Shown here piece by piece: positions 26,848 to 36,604 of a DNA stretch of 64,000 bases. Location of the stretch: positions 1 through 64,000 of the forward strand of contig CAKUUX010000006.1 of the NCBI GenBank assembly GCA_934693165.1, read 5' to 3'. Every line of letters starts with the position of its first letter. Positions within the stretch are counted from its first letter, which is position 1. A program made the translations under genes and the position numbers. The notes under the pieces were generated by a model, which made no database searches, had not been told where the DNA came from, and worked only from the letters and a program-made list of their open reading frames with translations. Source of the stretch: an uncultured Candidatus Melainabacteria bacterium. GTDB taxonomy: Bacteria; Cyanobacteriota; Vampirovibrionia; Gastranaerophilales; Gastranaerophilaceae.

Positions 26848-27390
26848 ATGAAAAAGAATCAATTGTTTATCGAAACAGAATATGCAAAAGAACTTGGAGA
26901 ATACAAAATTCCAAGATACAATGAGTTGCCTGATTTTGATTTGTATATGGAACAATTGATTGAACTTTTAGACAAATATTTGAATATCTTTAGAATCCCT
27001 GGGGAAGAAAAGATGATAACAGCGACAATGGTTAACAATTATGTTAAACAAAAAGTTATTCCACCTCCAAGAAACAAAAAATATTCAAAGAGTCAATTAA
27101 TGTATTTGATAGTTATCGGAATACTTAAACAAGTTTGGAGTATTTCTGAAACTGCACAAGTTTTAAGATTATATAGTGAACAATATTCAGAAGAAATCGC
27201 ATACAACTATATGTGTACTGAATTAGAATCTGCCCTACAAGCAACTTTTATCACAAGAAACTTTTCTGCCGAAAGTTGCGCATCTAAAAGCACACCTCTA
27301 TCCGAGGCAGTACGTTCTGCGTTGATGGCATTTACAAATAGAATTTATTCTAAAAAAGTGCTTCATCACTTAGGAACTTTTAACAATTAA
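26848..27390 (+). CDS. DUF1836 family protein
   Basis: 180 aa. PDFDLYMEQLIELLDKYL, TATMVNNYVKQKVIPPP and KYSKSQLMYLIVIGILKQV match the DUF1836 pattern, which contains a winged helix-turn-helix like MerR regulators. An in-frame GTG at 26833 lies in front, but the ATG at 26848 is preferred. TATAAT (26836-26841) ends exactly 6 bases before this ATG, so the transcript may be leaderless. AAAGGTG 15 bases upstream is the alternative. Function unknown; probably a regulator. Confidence 0.75.
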   Translation: MKKNQLFIETEYAKELGEYKIPRYNELPDFDLYMEQLIELLDKYLNIFRIPGEEKMITATMVNNYVKQKVIPPPRNKKYSKSQLMYLIVIGILKQVWSISETAQVLRLYSEQYSEEIAYNYMCTELESALQATFITRNFSAESCASKSTPLSEAVRSALMAFTNRIYSKKVLHHLGTFNN

Positions 27391-27464
27391 TGTTAAATCT
27401 TTTACAAACAGCCAAAAATATAGTATTATAAACAAAAGTATTAGAAAAAGGTTAGGGGAATTTA

Positions 27465-29354
27465 ATGGATAAACTTTGGGAAAACTGGGTAATATCAGAT
27501 GATGTAAGAGATACTATTGACAATTGTCAAAACGTTATCGTACCAAAAACAAGGGAAGAAATATTTGATTTAGCCATTGGAAACAAAGATAATAAGATTT
27601 TTCACGTTACATATAATGTAGAAGGCAGAGGTGAAGTTGAAGAAGCTAATGTTGTAAAATGCAAAAATGGTCTTTGCATAAATTATACAGAAGCATATAT
27701 GCGCCGTCGTGATCCAAATTGTATGGTCGTTAATAATATTGAAAAAACTGATAAAGTTAAATATACAGATAGATTTCACACAGAATTTGATGGAGTTAGA
27801 ACAGAAACTCTTAATTGGTTAAAACAACAAGATTTAATTGTCTTACCATTTATGGCAGGAGGTAAAGATTATGGTTACGAAGCACTTTTAGTTGCTCCTA
27901 AAAACTCTGCTTTCTTTGCTGCAAGTATTTATGATATGCAAGAAGTAATTCCACTTGAAGACTTGGATATAAAATTTAAACCAAAAGCTATTATATATGT
28001 AGCTCCACCATTTAGACATACACATTTTGACGGAAAACAAGTTGTTGTACACAATAACCAAGACGGCGTACACGAGGTATTTTCATACAACTTATACCCA
28101 GGACCAAGTGCTAAAAAAGGTGTTTATGGTATCCTTTTAGCTTTGGGTTTAAAGGAAGAATACTTAACAATGCACGCATCAACAGTTGATGTTGTAACAC
28201 CTTATGACAACGACACAACAATTTTACACGAAGGTGCATCTGGTAGTGGCAAGAGCGAAATGCTAGAATATGTTCACCGTGAAGAAGACGGACGTTTAAA
28301 ACTAGGGGAAAATATTCTAACTGGCGAAAGAAGATATTTAGAATTGGGTCATTCTTGTAAATTACATCCAATCACTGACGATATGGCTTTATCAAATCCA
28401 GAATTCCAAAAAAATGGTAAGTTGGCAGTAACAGATGCTGAAAATGCTTGGTTTATTAGAATTGACCATATCAACAAATATGGAACTGACCCACATTTAG
28501 AAAAAATTACTATTCACCCAGAAAAACCATTGTTATTCTTTAACCTTCAAGGTCACCCTGATGCAACTTGTTTAATTTGGGAACATATTCAAGACGAAGA
28601 TGGAAAACCTTGCTCAAACCCAAGAATTATTATTCCAAGAGAATTGAACGAAGATATTCAAGATGGACCTGTAGATATTGATTACAGAAGTTTTGGTTTG
28701 AGAACTCCACCTTGTACTAAAGAAAACCCTTCTTACGGTATCTTTGGTATGATGCACGTTCTTCCACCTGCATTAGCTTGGTTGTGGAGATTGGTTGCTC
28801 CTAGAGGATTTAACAACCCTAGTATTGATTCATCAGCTGATGAAAACCAATTTGATATAAAAAGTGAAGGTGTAGGTTCTTTCTGGCCGTTTGCTACTGG
28901 TAAAAGAGTTGACTTTGCAAACATTCTACTTGAACAATTTATGCAAACAACTAAAACTAAAAATATTTTAATTCCTAACCAACATATTGGATGCTGGGAA
29001 GTTGGATTTATGGCTCAATGGGTAATCAGAGAATACCTTGCAAGACGTGGTCAAGCTTCTATGAAGAAAATAAATCTTCACCCTGCAAGACATCCATTAG
29101 CTGGTTATATTCCTGAACAAATTCACGTTGAAGGTGTTGCTATTTCTAAAAAATTCTTAGACGTAACTGTTCAACCGGAAATCGGGTTAGAGGGTTATGA
29201 TGAGGGTGCAAAGCAATTAGAAGCATTCTTCAAAAGAGAAACTCAGTTGTATCTTCAAAGTTCACTTCACCCATTGGGTAAAGCTATCATCAGTTGTTGT
29301 TTAGATAACGGTACTCTTGATGATTACGAAAAAATCATTCCAGGAACTTATTAA
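27465..29354 (+). CDS. DUF4914 family protein with P-loop
   Basis: 629 aa. NYTEAYMRRRDPNCMVV is a segment I recognise from DUF4914 proteins of anaerobes. A Walker-A-like HEGASGSGKSEM near residue 255 is followed by an acidic segment, resembling HPr kinase/PEP carboxykinase-type P-loops. AGGGG precedes the ATG. It lies 20 bp before the citrate-type operon and may be co-transcribed, suggesting a link to central carbon metabolism. Activity unknown. Confidence 0.75.
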   Translation: MDKLWENWVISDDVRDTIDNCQNVIVPKTREEIFDLAIGNKDNKIFHVTYNVEGRGEVEEANVVKCKNGLCINYTEAYMRRRDPNCMVVNNIEKTDKVKYTDRFHTEFDGVRTETLNWLKQQDLIVLPFMAGGKDYGYEALLVAPKNSAFFAASIYDMQEVIPLEDLDIKFKPKAIIYVAPPFRHTHFDGKQVVVHNNQDGVHEVFSYNLYPGPSAKKGVYGILLALGLKEEYLTMHASTVDVVTPYDNDTTILHEGASGSGKSEMLEYVHREEDGRLKLGENILTGERRYLELGHSCKLHPITDDMALSNPEFQKNGKLAVTDAENAWFIRIDHINKYGTDPHLEKITIHPEKPLLFFNLQGHPDATCLIWEHIQDEDGKPCSNPRIIIPRELNEDIQDGPVDIDYRSFGLRTPPCTKENPSYGIFGMMHVLPPALAWLWRLVAPRGFNNPSIDSSADENQFDIKSEGVGSFWPFATGKRVDFANILLEQFMQTTKTKNILIPNQHIGCWEVGFMAQWVIREYLARRGQASMKKINLHPARHPLAGYIPEQIHVEGVAISKKFLDVTVQPEIGLEGYDEGAKQLEAFFKRETQLYLQSSLHPLGKAIISCCLDNGTLDDYEKIIPGTY

Positions 29355-29374
29355 TAAATAAAAGTGAGATTAAA

Positions 29375-30673
29375 ATGACAAATAAATATATATATTTTGT
29401 TGATGTTACAAACAGAGATGGTGTTCAAACATCACGATTGGGTTTAGCTAAATTACAAAAAACAATTATCAACTTAATGTTAAATGAATTAGGAATTACT
29501 CAATCAGAATTTGGGTTTCCTACAACAAAACACGAACTAAATTATTTAAACGGTAATTTAGATTTAGTCGATATGGGCGTTATTAATAAAACAAAACTTT
29601 CTGGTTGGATGAGAGGTATTGCAAAAGACGTTGAAGAATCCTTCACAAATTGTCCAAGACTAAAATATGTAAACCTTTCTGTATCAACTTCTGATCAAAT
29701 GATTCAAGGTAAATACAAAGGTAAAAAGACAAAAGAAGATATTATCCAATCAACAAATGAAGCTGTAAAAAGAGCAAAAGAACTTGGAGCAATTTCTGTT
29801 GGTGTAAATGCTGAAGATGCCTCAAGAAGTGATATTGATTATTTAATCAAATGGGGACTTAATGCAAAAGAAAATGGAGCAAATAGATTCAGATATTGCG
29901 ATACATTGGGCTTCGAAGATCCTCAAACAGCTTATGACAGAATTTCTAAAATTGCACAAGCAACACAAATGGATATTGAATTACATTTCCATAACGACTT
30001 AGGTATGGCAGTTGCAAATTCCGTAATGGGTGCAAAAGCAGCGATTGATAACGGAGTTAATGCATATATTAATACAGCTATCAACGGTATGGGTGAAAGA
30101 GCTGGTAATGCAGATTTGATTTCTTGCTTGCTTGCAATCCTTAAATCTAGTGGTTTTAAAGATAAATACCAAATTGACAAACAAATAGATTTATCAAAAT
30201 CTTGGCAATTAGCTAAATATACAGCTTACGCCTTTGGTTTACCAATTCCAATGAATCAACCTGCAGTTGGTAGCAATGCATTTGCGCACGAATCAGGCAT
30301 TCACGCAGACGGAGCTTTGAAAGATAGAAGAAATTATGAACTTTATGATTATGAAGAACTTGGTCGTGGTGAACCTGAAATAGTTGAAACAGGTAGAATG
30401 ATTACAACTGGTGAATACGGTGGTATTAAAGGTTTCAGAAACGTATATGACAATATGGAATTAGAGTTTGAAAGTGAAGAAGATGCAAGAAACATTCTTG
30501 AACTTGCACGTTACGCAAATGTTCACACTCAACAACCTTTAACTAATGATGAATTAAAATTCATTTATTATTATCCAGAAATTGCGTATAAGATTATGAC
30601 TGTAACTCCGTATTACGAACCAAAACACGCACCAAAAAATAGAAAAAAACATAACATGTTTGCAAAAGTATAG
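29375..30673 (+). CDS. LeuA/homocitrate synthase-family acyltransferase, possibly a Re-citrate synthase
   Basis: 432 aa DRE-TIM metallolyase. Active-site motifs: DVTNRDGVQTS (the R-D dyad), ELHFHNDLGMA (metal-binding HxH region), NTAINGMGERAGN and HESGIHADG. It lacks the long C-terminal regulatory domain of leucine-regulated 2-isopropylmalate synthase, which argues for a homocitrate- or citrate-forming enzyme. The operon partners (hydratase, isocitrate-type dehydrogenase) make (Re)-citrate synthesis attractive, but the substrate cannot be read from sequence alone. Shine-Dalgarno GTGAG precedes the ATG. Confidence 0.8.
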   Translation: MTNKYIYFVDVTNRDGVQTSRLGLAKLQKTIINLMLNELGITQSEFGFPTTKHELNYLNGNLDLVDMGVINKTKLSGWMRGIAKDVEESFTNCPRLKYVNLSVSTSDQMIQGKYKGKKTKEDIIQSTNEAVKRAKELGAISVGVNAEDASRSDIDYLIKWGLNAKENGANRFRYCDTLGFEDPQTAYDRISKIAQATQMDIELHFHNDLGMAVANSVMGAKAAIDNGVNAYINTAINGMGERAGNADLISCLLAILKSSGFKDKYQIDKQIDLSKSWQLAKYTAYAFGLPIPMNQPAVGSNAFAHESGIHADGALKDRRNYELYDYEELGRGEPEIVETGRMITTGEYGGIKGFRNVYDNMELEFESEEDARNILELARYANVHTQQPLTNDELKFIYYYPEIAYKIMTVTPYYEPKHAPKNRKKHNMFAKV

Positions 30674-30685
30674 AGGATACAAATT

Positions 30686-31939
30686 ATGGGACAAACAATA
30701 GCAGAAAAAATTATATCAAAACACGTAGGTCACGACGTTAAAGTCGGAGAACTTGTAATTGCAAAGGTTGACGTTGCAGCAGTTCAAGACGGGACAGGGC
30801 CTTTAATGTGTAATGAGTTTAAAAAATTAGGCAAAGATAAATTAGCAAATCCAGAACGTTCAATATTATTTATTGACCACGCAGCACCAAGCCCAAGAAA
30901 AGAACTTTCAAACACTCATACAGTATTGAGAGATTTTGCAAAAGAATACGGTGCAGTGCTTTCAGAAGTTGGTGATGGCGTTTGCCACCAAAGACTTGTA
31001 GAAACCTTTGTAAATCCATTCGAAATTTTAGTTGGTGCTGATTCACATACTTGTACATCAGGGGCTTTAGGTGCATTTGCAACTGGTATGGGCTCAACTG
31101 ATATTGCAGTTGCAATGGCATTAGGTAAAACTTGGTTAAAAGTTCCAGCAACCTTTAAAGTTGAAGTTAATGGAAACTTTCCAAAAGGGGTTTACGCAAA
31201 AGACTTGATTTTGCACTTAATCGGTGAAATCGGTGCAGACGGAGCAACATATAAAGCATTAGAATTTTCTGGTTCAACTATTGATAATATGGAAATGGCT
31301 GATAGATTTACTATTGCAAATATGGCAGTTGAAGCAGGCGCAAAAGCAGGTTTGTTCCCAACAGATGAAAAAACAAAAGCATTCTTAGATGAAAAAGGCA
31401 GAGGTGACAAGTTTGTAGAAGTTAAGGCAGATGAAGATGCTGAATACGAAAGAGTTATCAAAATTGATGCTTCTCAACTTAAACCAACCGTTTCTTGCCC
31501 ACATACAGTTGACAATACAAAAACAGTTGATGAATTAAAAGATGTAAAAGTTAATCAAGTATTCATTGGAACTTGTACAAACGGTCGAATTGAAGATTTG
31601 AGAGTAGCAGCAGAAATTCTAAAAGGTAAAAAAGTTAACCCTGATGTAAGATTACTTGTTGCACCTGCTTCAAGAGATGTTTTTAAAGAAGCTCTAAAAG
31701 AAGGTTTAATAGAAATCTTTGTAGACAGTGGCGCTGCAATCGTTACAAGTGGCTGTGGACCTTGCGTAGGTGTTCATGCAGGTATCTTGGGTGACGGCGA
31801 AGTTTGTTTAGCAACTCAAAACAGAAACTTCCAAGGTAGAATGGGCAACACAAAAGGATTTATTTACTTATCGAGCCCAGCAGTTGCCGCATACAGCGCA
31901 ATCAAAGGTTATATAGCAGATGTAAGAGAGGTGTTATAA
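30686..31939 (+). CDS. aconitase-superfamily large subunit (LeuC/HacA type)
   Basis: 417 aa hydro-lyase large subunit with three 4Fe-4S cysteines: one in IGTCTNGR and two in GCGPCVG. The GPCVGVHAG form is like homoaconitase/aconitase-type two-subunit enzymes rather than leucine-pathway LeuC, which usually has a Met between the last cysteines. The start lies 12 bp after the synthase gene; the stop overlaps the small-subunit start as TAATG. Confidence 0.85.
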   Translation: MGQTIAEKIISKHVGHDVKVGELVIAKVDVAAVQDGTGPLMCNEFKKLGKDKLANPERSILFIDHAAPSPRKELSNTHTVLRDFAKEYGAVLSEVGDGVCHQRLVETFVNPFEILVGADSHTCTSGALGAFATGMGSTDIAVAMALGKTWLKVPATFKVEVNGNFPKGVYAKDLILHLIGEIGADGATYKALEFSGSTIDNMEMADRFTIANMAVEAGAKAGLFPTDEKTKAFLDEKGRGDKFVEVKADEDAEYERVIKIDASQLKPTVSCPHTVDNTKTVDELKDVKVNQVFIGTCTNGRIEDLRVAAEILKGKKVNPDVRLLVAPASRDVFKEALKEGLIEIFVDSGAAIVTSGCGPCVGVHAGILGDGEVCLATQNRNFQGRMGNTKGFIYLSSPAVAAYSAIKGYIADVREVL

Positions 31940-32427
31940 TGGGAAAAGTTTTTAAATTTGGTGATAATATTTCAACAGACCACATCGCACCAGGAAGATT
32001 GTTTCACTTGCGCTCTGACTTAAAAGAATTTTCAAAACACGTTCTTGAAGATGCTGATCCAGAATTTGCATCAAAAATGAAAGAAGGCGACTTTGTTGTT
32101 GCAGGTAACAACTTTGGTTTAGGTTCTTCAAGAGAACACGCTCCACAAATCATTAAAATAGCAGGAGTTAGAGCTGTTTTAGCAAAAAGTTTTGCAAGAA
32201 TTTTCTATAGAAACTCTATAAATATCGGCTTACTTTTAATCGAATGTGACACTGATAAAATTAATGCAGGCGATGAATTAGATATCGATATTAAAAATGG
32301 TGTTGTAAAAGATTTAACGCAAAATATTGAAATCAAGTTCCACCCTCTTCCAGACGTTATGATTAAACTTTTGAACGAAGGTGGATTAATTGAACACATC
32401 AAAAAACATGGAGATTTAGAATTATAA
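31939..32427 (+). CDS. aconitase-superfamily small subunit (LeuD/HacB type)
   Basis: 162 aa swivel domain. The FGDNISTDHIAPGR start and GLGSSREHAP active-site serine loop are diagnostic. The substrate-recognition segment after the first motif reads RLFHLRSD, not the YLRT of isopropylmalate isomerase, so leucine biosynthesis is not indicated. It overlaps both neighbours by one base (TAATG), so the three genes are translationally coupled. Confidence 0.85.
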   Translation: MGKVFKFGDNISTDHIAPGRLFHLRSDLKEFSKHVLEDADPEFASKMKEGDFVVAGNNFGLGSSREHAPQIIKIAGVRAVLAKSFARIFYRNSINIGLLLIECDTDKINAGDELDIDIKNGVVKDLTQNIEIKFHPLPDVMIKLLNEGGLIEHIKKHGDLEL

Positions 32428-33422
32428 TGAAAAAAGTAACTCTTATAAACGGTGACGGAATTGGACCTGAAATAACTGATGCTGTAGTGAAAATTATCGA
32501 AGCATCAGGATTAAAAATTGACTGGGAATTACAAACAGCTGGAGCTGACGTAATTGAACAAGAGGGAACTCCTTTACCTGAAAGAGTTATTGACTCAATA
32601 AAAAGAAACAAGGTTGCACTAAAAGCTCCTGTTACAACTCCAATTGGAAAAGGTTTTAGAAGTGTAAATGTTCAACTTAGAAAGGCCTTGGATTTGTACT
32701 CAAATCTTAGACCTTGCAAAAATATTGACGGAATTAAAACTCGTTTTGATAATGTTGACTTAGTTATCGTAAGAGAAAATACAGAAGATTTGTACGCAGG
32801 GATTGAAAGACAAGTTGACGAAGACCACGCAGAAAGCATTAAAACTATTTCAAGAGAAGCTTCTTTAAGAATTGCAAAATTTGCATTTGATTATGCCGTA
32901 AAATACGGAAGAAAAAAAGTTACAGCAGTGACAAAAGCGAATATCTGCAAACTTACAGATGGTTTATTCCTAAACTGTTGTAGAGAAATTAAAGAACAGT
33001 ATCCAAACATTGAATACAACGAAATCCTAGTTGATAATGCTTGTATGCAACTAGTTCAAAAACCTGAACAGTTTGATGTTATGGTTCTACCAAATCTTTA
33101 TGGCGATATCGTTTCAGACCTTTGCGCAGGTTTAATTGGTGGTCTTGGAGTTGCTCAAGGCGCAAATATTGGAAAAGATTATGCTGTATTTGAACCTGTT
33201 CATGGTTCTGCTCCTGATATTAAAGGACAAAATAAGGCAAATCCGACAGCACTTTTACTTTCTGCAATTGAAATGCTTAAATATATTGATGAAAATGAAT
33301 ACGCAGAAAAAATAGACAATGCTTTAAGAAAAACATTAAAAGAAGGAAAAATTGTAACTGCAGATCTTAGAGGTACAGCTTCTACTACTGAATTTAGAGA
33401 TGAAATAATTAAAAATCTATGA
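32427..33422 (+). CDS. NAD-type isocitrate dehydrogenase-like decarboxylating dehydrogenase
   Basis: 331 aa beta-decarboxylating dehydrogenase. Substrate loop GFRSVNVQLRKALDLYSNLRP contains Ser79, Asn81, Arg85 and Arg95, the isocitrate-binding set (isopropylmalate dehydrogenases have a hydrophobic Glu-Leu-Leu element here). The catalytic Tyr lies in ENTEDLYAG; Lys and Asp residues lie in VTKANICK and VDNACMQ. EPVHGSAPDI binds the dinucleotide; no phosphate-binding Lys-Tyr pair is obvious, so NAD is favoured. Product would be 2-oxoglutarate. Confidence 0.82.
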   Translation: MKKVTLINGDGIGPEITDAVVKIIEASGLKIDWELQTAGADVIEQEGTPLPERVIDSIKRNKVALKAPVTTPIGKGFRSVNVQLRKALDLYSNLRPCKNIDGIKTRFDNVDLVIVRENTEDLYAGIERQVDEDHAESIKTISREASLRIAKFAFDYAVKYGRKKVTAVTKANICKLTDGLFLNCCREIKEQYPNIEYNEILVDNACMQLVQKPEQFDVMVLPNLYGDIVSDLCAGLIGGLGVAQGANIGKDYAVFEPVHGSAPDIKGQNKANPTALLLSAIEMLKYIDENEYAEKIDNALRKTLKEGKIVTADLRGTASTTEFRDEIIKNL

Positions 33423-34957
33423 ACAAAAAATGTATAGCTCTAACATTATTAGTATTTATTTTTGCAATCTGCGTAAGATGTTATTGGTTTAGCCAAAAGA
33501 CTAGTTTTCACGCAGACGAAGGTTTTGCCATACAAATTTCACATAACAATAAAGAAATTTCAAAAACTTTACCTGAAAAAAGTTATTTGGCAAAATATTT
33601 AAAATCAAAAATATTTTTCACCTCTAATTCTGCTATAAATTCTGTTTTAAAAGATGTAAAAGAATTAAGATATGGTTCTTTTGATAAATTAAATACAACT
33701 TTTTATTATTCACTTTTTAGAACAGCACAATTAAACCAAGATAGTCAAAATTTGATGCAATATATTCAAAGAGGATTTTATCTTAACTTACTGATATTCT
33801 CTTTATCATTTTTTGTAATGTTCAAATTGCTGAACCTATTTGATTTTAATAAAAATTATATTCCTTTTATCTTGCTAGTTTGCTTTCTAAATACAGGAAG
33901 CATTTCAAATACATTACTTATAAAATCGTACATATTGCAAGAATTTGCCTATATTTTACTTGCCTATGTTTTTGCATATAATATAAAATTACTAAAAAAT
34001 AATTCAAATATTTTGAACATAAAAAATGTTCTACTATTACCTTTAGGCATTTGTATAAGCTTATTTTCAGGATATTTTTCATTATTCTATTTAGCAATGT
34101 TATTTATTGCATATACAGTTTATGCTATAAAAAAGAAATCTTACAAAAATATTGGAATCATTTTTGGATTTGGAATAATTTCATTACTGATAACATTTTT
34201 AATTTATCCTAGCTTCTTTTCAATATTTTCAGTTGATAACCCAACAACCTCAAATAGTTATAACTATTTTGGATATTCTCCAATAACAATGATTAAAGAT
34301 ATTTTTTATATAACTTGCAAATACCTTTTCTACATACCTGTATTATTTATTTTAGCATATAGCATTTTTTATATTATAAAAAATAAAATCAGATTAACAA
34401 ATTCACTAATACTCATTTTAGTTGGCATAAATATATTTGTAGCAATATTATCTTTGTACTTTGGTATCTATAAAGTTCTAAGATATGTTGTTCCAACCTT
34501 TGCAATTATAAGTTTAATTTTACCATTTTTATTATTTGAACTTAATAAAAAAATAAGAAATATTTTAGTATCAATAACAATTATAATCTATATTTTCTCA
34601 AGCGTTTTTGCAAAAACAATTGAAAGTCCTGATTCGGCAATAATTTCAAAAGAAAACAAATATTTTCCAAATATAGAAAATACATTTATAAACACTCAAT
34701 GTGAACCAATAAAAAATGCTGAAGTACCAATTTTGGTACTAACGAAAGAAGATTGGCAGATTTACAATATTTTGCCTTATATGAAAGATAATCAAATTGT
34801 AATTCTAAATCATTACAACAAAAAAATAAAAGCCCTAGACCATTTTATAGTCTTAATCGGTGATAATGAAGTAGCTTCACCAAAAGATTATAAACTTCTT
34901 TCGCAGTTTAATTGCCAAAGATTTGAAGGGTATGAATTAAAAAAGATTAAAGAATAA
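33419..34957 (+). CDS. GT-C-type membrane glycosyltransferase
   Basis: 512 aa, about 10-12 hydrophobic segments. The first loop after TM1 has SFHADEGFAIQ, the Asp-Glu pair typical of GT39/GT83-like transferases that use lipid-linked sugars. Residues 400-512 are soluble. The ATG overlaps the dehydrogenase stop (ATGA), so it is cotranscribed although functionally unrelated. Similar overall plan to the protein at 21045. Confidence 0.7.
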   Translation: MNKKCIALTLLVFIFAICVRCYWFSQKTSFHADEGFAIQISHNNKEISKTLPEKSYLAKYLKSKIFFTSNSAINSVLKDVKELRYGSFDKLNTTFYYSLFRTAQLNQDSQNLMQYIQRGFYLNLLIFSLSFFVMFKLLNLFDFNKNYIPFILLVCFLNTGSISNTLLIKSYILQEFAYILLAYVFAYNIKLLKNNSNILNIKNVLLLPLGICISLFSGYFSLFYLAMLFIAYTVYAIKKKSYKNIGIIFGFGIISLLITFLIYPSFFSIFSVDNPTTSNSYNYFGYSPITMIKDIFYITCKYLFYIPVLFILAYSIFYIIKNKIRLTNSLILILVGINIFVAILSLYFGIYKVLRYVVPTFAIISLILPFLLFELNKKIRNILVSITIIIYIFSSVFAKTIESPDSAIISKENKYFPNIENTFINTQCEPIKNAEVPILVLTKEDWQIYNILPYMKDNQIVILNHYNKKIKALDHFIVLIGDNEVASPKDYKLLSQFNCQRFEGYELKKIKE

Positions 34958-34958
34958 A

Positions 34959-34997
34959 AAAGAGGGCGATTTTGATGAAATCAAAATCGCCCTCTTT
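34959..34997. terminator. bidirectional terminator
   Basis: A perfect 17-bp stem, AAAGAGGGCGATTTTGA paired with TCAAAATCGCCCTCTTT, around a 5-base loop lies between convergent genes. Confidence 0.9.
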
Positions 34998-35014
34998 AAA
35001 AACGTTTTAACAAA

Positions 35015-36478
35015 TTATAAATTTGCAATTTGTTTATAAAAATCGTGACATTGTTCAAACTTGTAAGCAAAGTTAAATAATCTTTGTTCAGTCATTTGTG
35101 GAGTCATAATTTGTAAACCAATTGGCATATTAGATGAATCAAATCCAGCAGGAACACTTACCCCTGGGATACCTGCAAGGTTTGCACTAATAGTTGCAAT
35201 ATCAGTTAAGTACATTGATAATGGATCTTCTGTTTTTGAACCAATATCAAATGCTGTGTTTGGACAAGTTGGAGAGATTAAGATATCAACTTTTTCAAAT
35301 GCTTTATCAAAATCTTCTTTAACTAATCTTCTTAATTGTTGAGCTTTTTTATAATAAGCATCATAATAACCAGAAGATAGAGCATAAGTACCTAACATAA
35401 TTCTACGTTTAACTTCATCACCAAAGCCTTCAGCTCTAGTTTTGTTATACATTTCAATTAATGATTCAGCGTTATCTGTTCTATGACCATATCTAACACC
35501 ATCAAATCTCGCCAAGTTTGAACTACATTCAGCAGTTGCTAGGATGTAGTAAATACCGATTGAATATTTTAAGTATGGAAGAGAAATTTCAACAATTTCA
35601 CAACCCATAGATTTATAATCTTCAATAGCAGTTTCGATTGCTTTTCTAACATCAGCGTCAACACCTTCTGCCATTAATTCTTTAATAACACCAACTTTTT
35701 TACCTTTGATATCATCGTTTAAGTGTTTAGAATATTGTTCAACTGGCGCATCAATAGAGGTAGAATCTTTTACATCGTGACCAGAAATAACTTCCAATAA
35801 TGTAGCTGCATCAGTAACTGTTCTTGCGAATGGACCAATTTGGTCAAGAGATGATGCAAATGCGATTAAACCATATCTTGAAACACGTCCGTAAGTTGGT
35901 TTCATACCAACTAAGCCACAAAAACTTGCAGGAAGACGGATACTTCCACCTGTGTCAGAGCCCAATGATAAAGATGATTCTAATGCTGCAACTGATGCTG
36001 CAGAACCACCAGAAGAACCACCAGGAACTTTATTTAAATTCCAAGGGTTGTAAACATTGTTGAAAGCAGAGTTTTCGTTAGAAGAACCCATTGCAAATTC
36101 ATCTAAGTTAGCTTTACCCACGATTGGAATTAAGTTGTTTAATAATTTGTCTGTAACTGTTGCATTATACGGTGAAACAAAGTTTTCCAAGATTTTACTT
36201 GAAGCTGTTGTTTTTGTACCAATATAGTTCATATTATCTTTTAAAGTTAGAGGAACACCTGCTAAAAGAGGTAATTCTTCGCCTTTTGCAACTTTTTCAT
36301 CAACTTTTTTAGCAACTTCCATTGCTTTATCTTTGCATAAAGAGTTGTAAGCTCTAACTTTTGATTCAACTTCATCTATTCTATCAAAAGTAGCGTTCAA
36401 CAATTCAACTGCTGAAACTTCTTTATCAGCAATCATTTTAGCTTGTTCAACTGCACTTTTCTTTAAAAGTTCATTCAT
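35015..36478 (-). CDS. gatA: aspartyl/glutamyl-tRNA amidotransferase subunit A
   Basis: Amidase-signature subunit that converts misacylated Glu-tRNA(Gln)/Asp-tRNA(Asn). 487 aa. The Ser-cisSer-Lys triad is visible in TLKDNM, GGSSGGSAASVAA and DTGGSIRLPASFCG; KPTYGRVSRYG follows. A strong AAGGAGAAAAG Shine-Dalgarno precedes the ATG. gatB and gatC are not adjacent. Presence implies indirect tRNA-Gln charging, relevant to the tRNA-Gln in this window. Confidence 0.95.
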   Translation of the reverse strand: MNELLKKSAVEQAKMIADKEVSAVELLNATFDRIDEVESKVRAYNSLCKDKAMEVAKKVDEKVAKGEELPLLAGVPLTLKDNMNYIGTKTTASSKILENFVSPYNATVTDKLLNNLIPIVGKANLDEFAMGSSNENSAFNNVYNPWNLNKVPGGSSGGSAASVAALESSLSLGSDTGGSIRLPASFCGLVGMKPTYGRVSRYGLIAFASSLDQIGPFARTVTDAATLLEVISGHDVKDSTSIDAPVEQYSKHLNDDIKGKKVGVIKELMAEGVDADVRKAIETAIEDYKSMGCEIVEISLPYLKYSIGIYYILATAECSSNLARFDGVRYGHRTDNAESLIEMYNKTRAEGFGDEVKRRIMLGTYALSSGYYDAYYKKAQQLRRLVKEDFDKAFEKVDILISPTCPNTAFDIGSKTEDPLSMYLTDIATISANLAGIPGVSVPAGFDSSNMPIGLQIMTPQMTEQRLFNFAYKFEQCHDFYKQIANL

Positions 36479-36604
36479 ACTTTTCTCCTTAACTATTATT
36501 TAAGTTAATTATAAATAAAAAACATCAAAATAACAAATGTAAAGCTTTTTTAATAACTTAAAAAATTTTGGCAATTTTAAATCTTTAAGAGAATTTATAA
36601 AAAT

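Noticed and set aside
29375..33422. Leucine biosynthesis operon leuACDB
   Set aside because: Dehydrogenase residues match isocitrate-type enzymes, the small subunit lacks YLRT, and the synthase lacks the leucine-binding domain.
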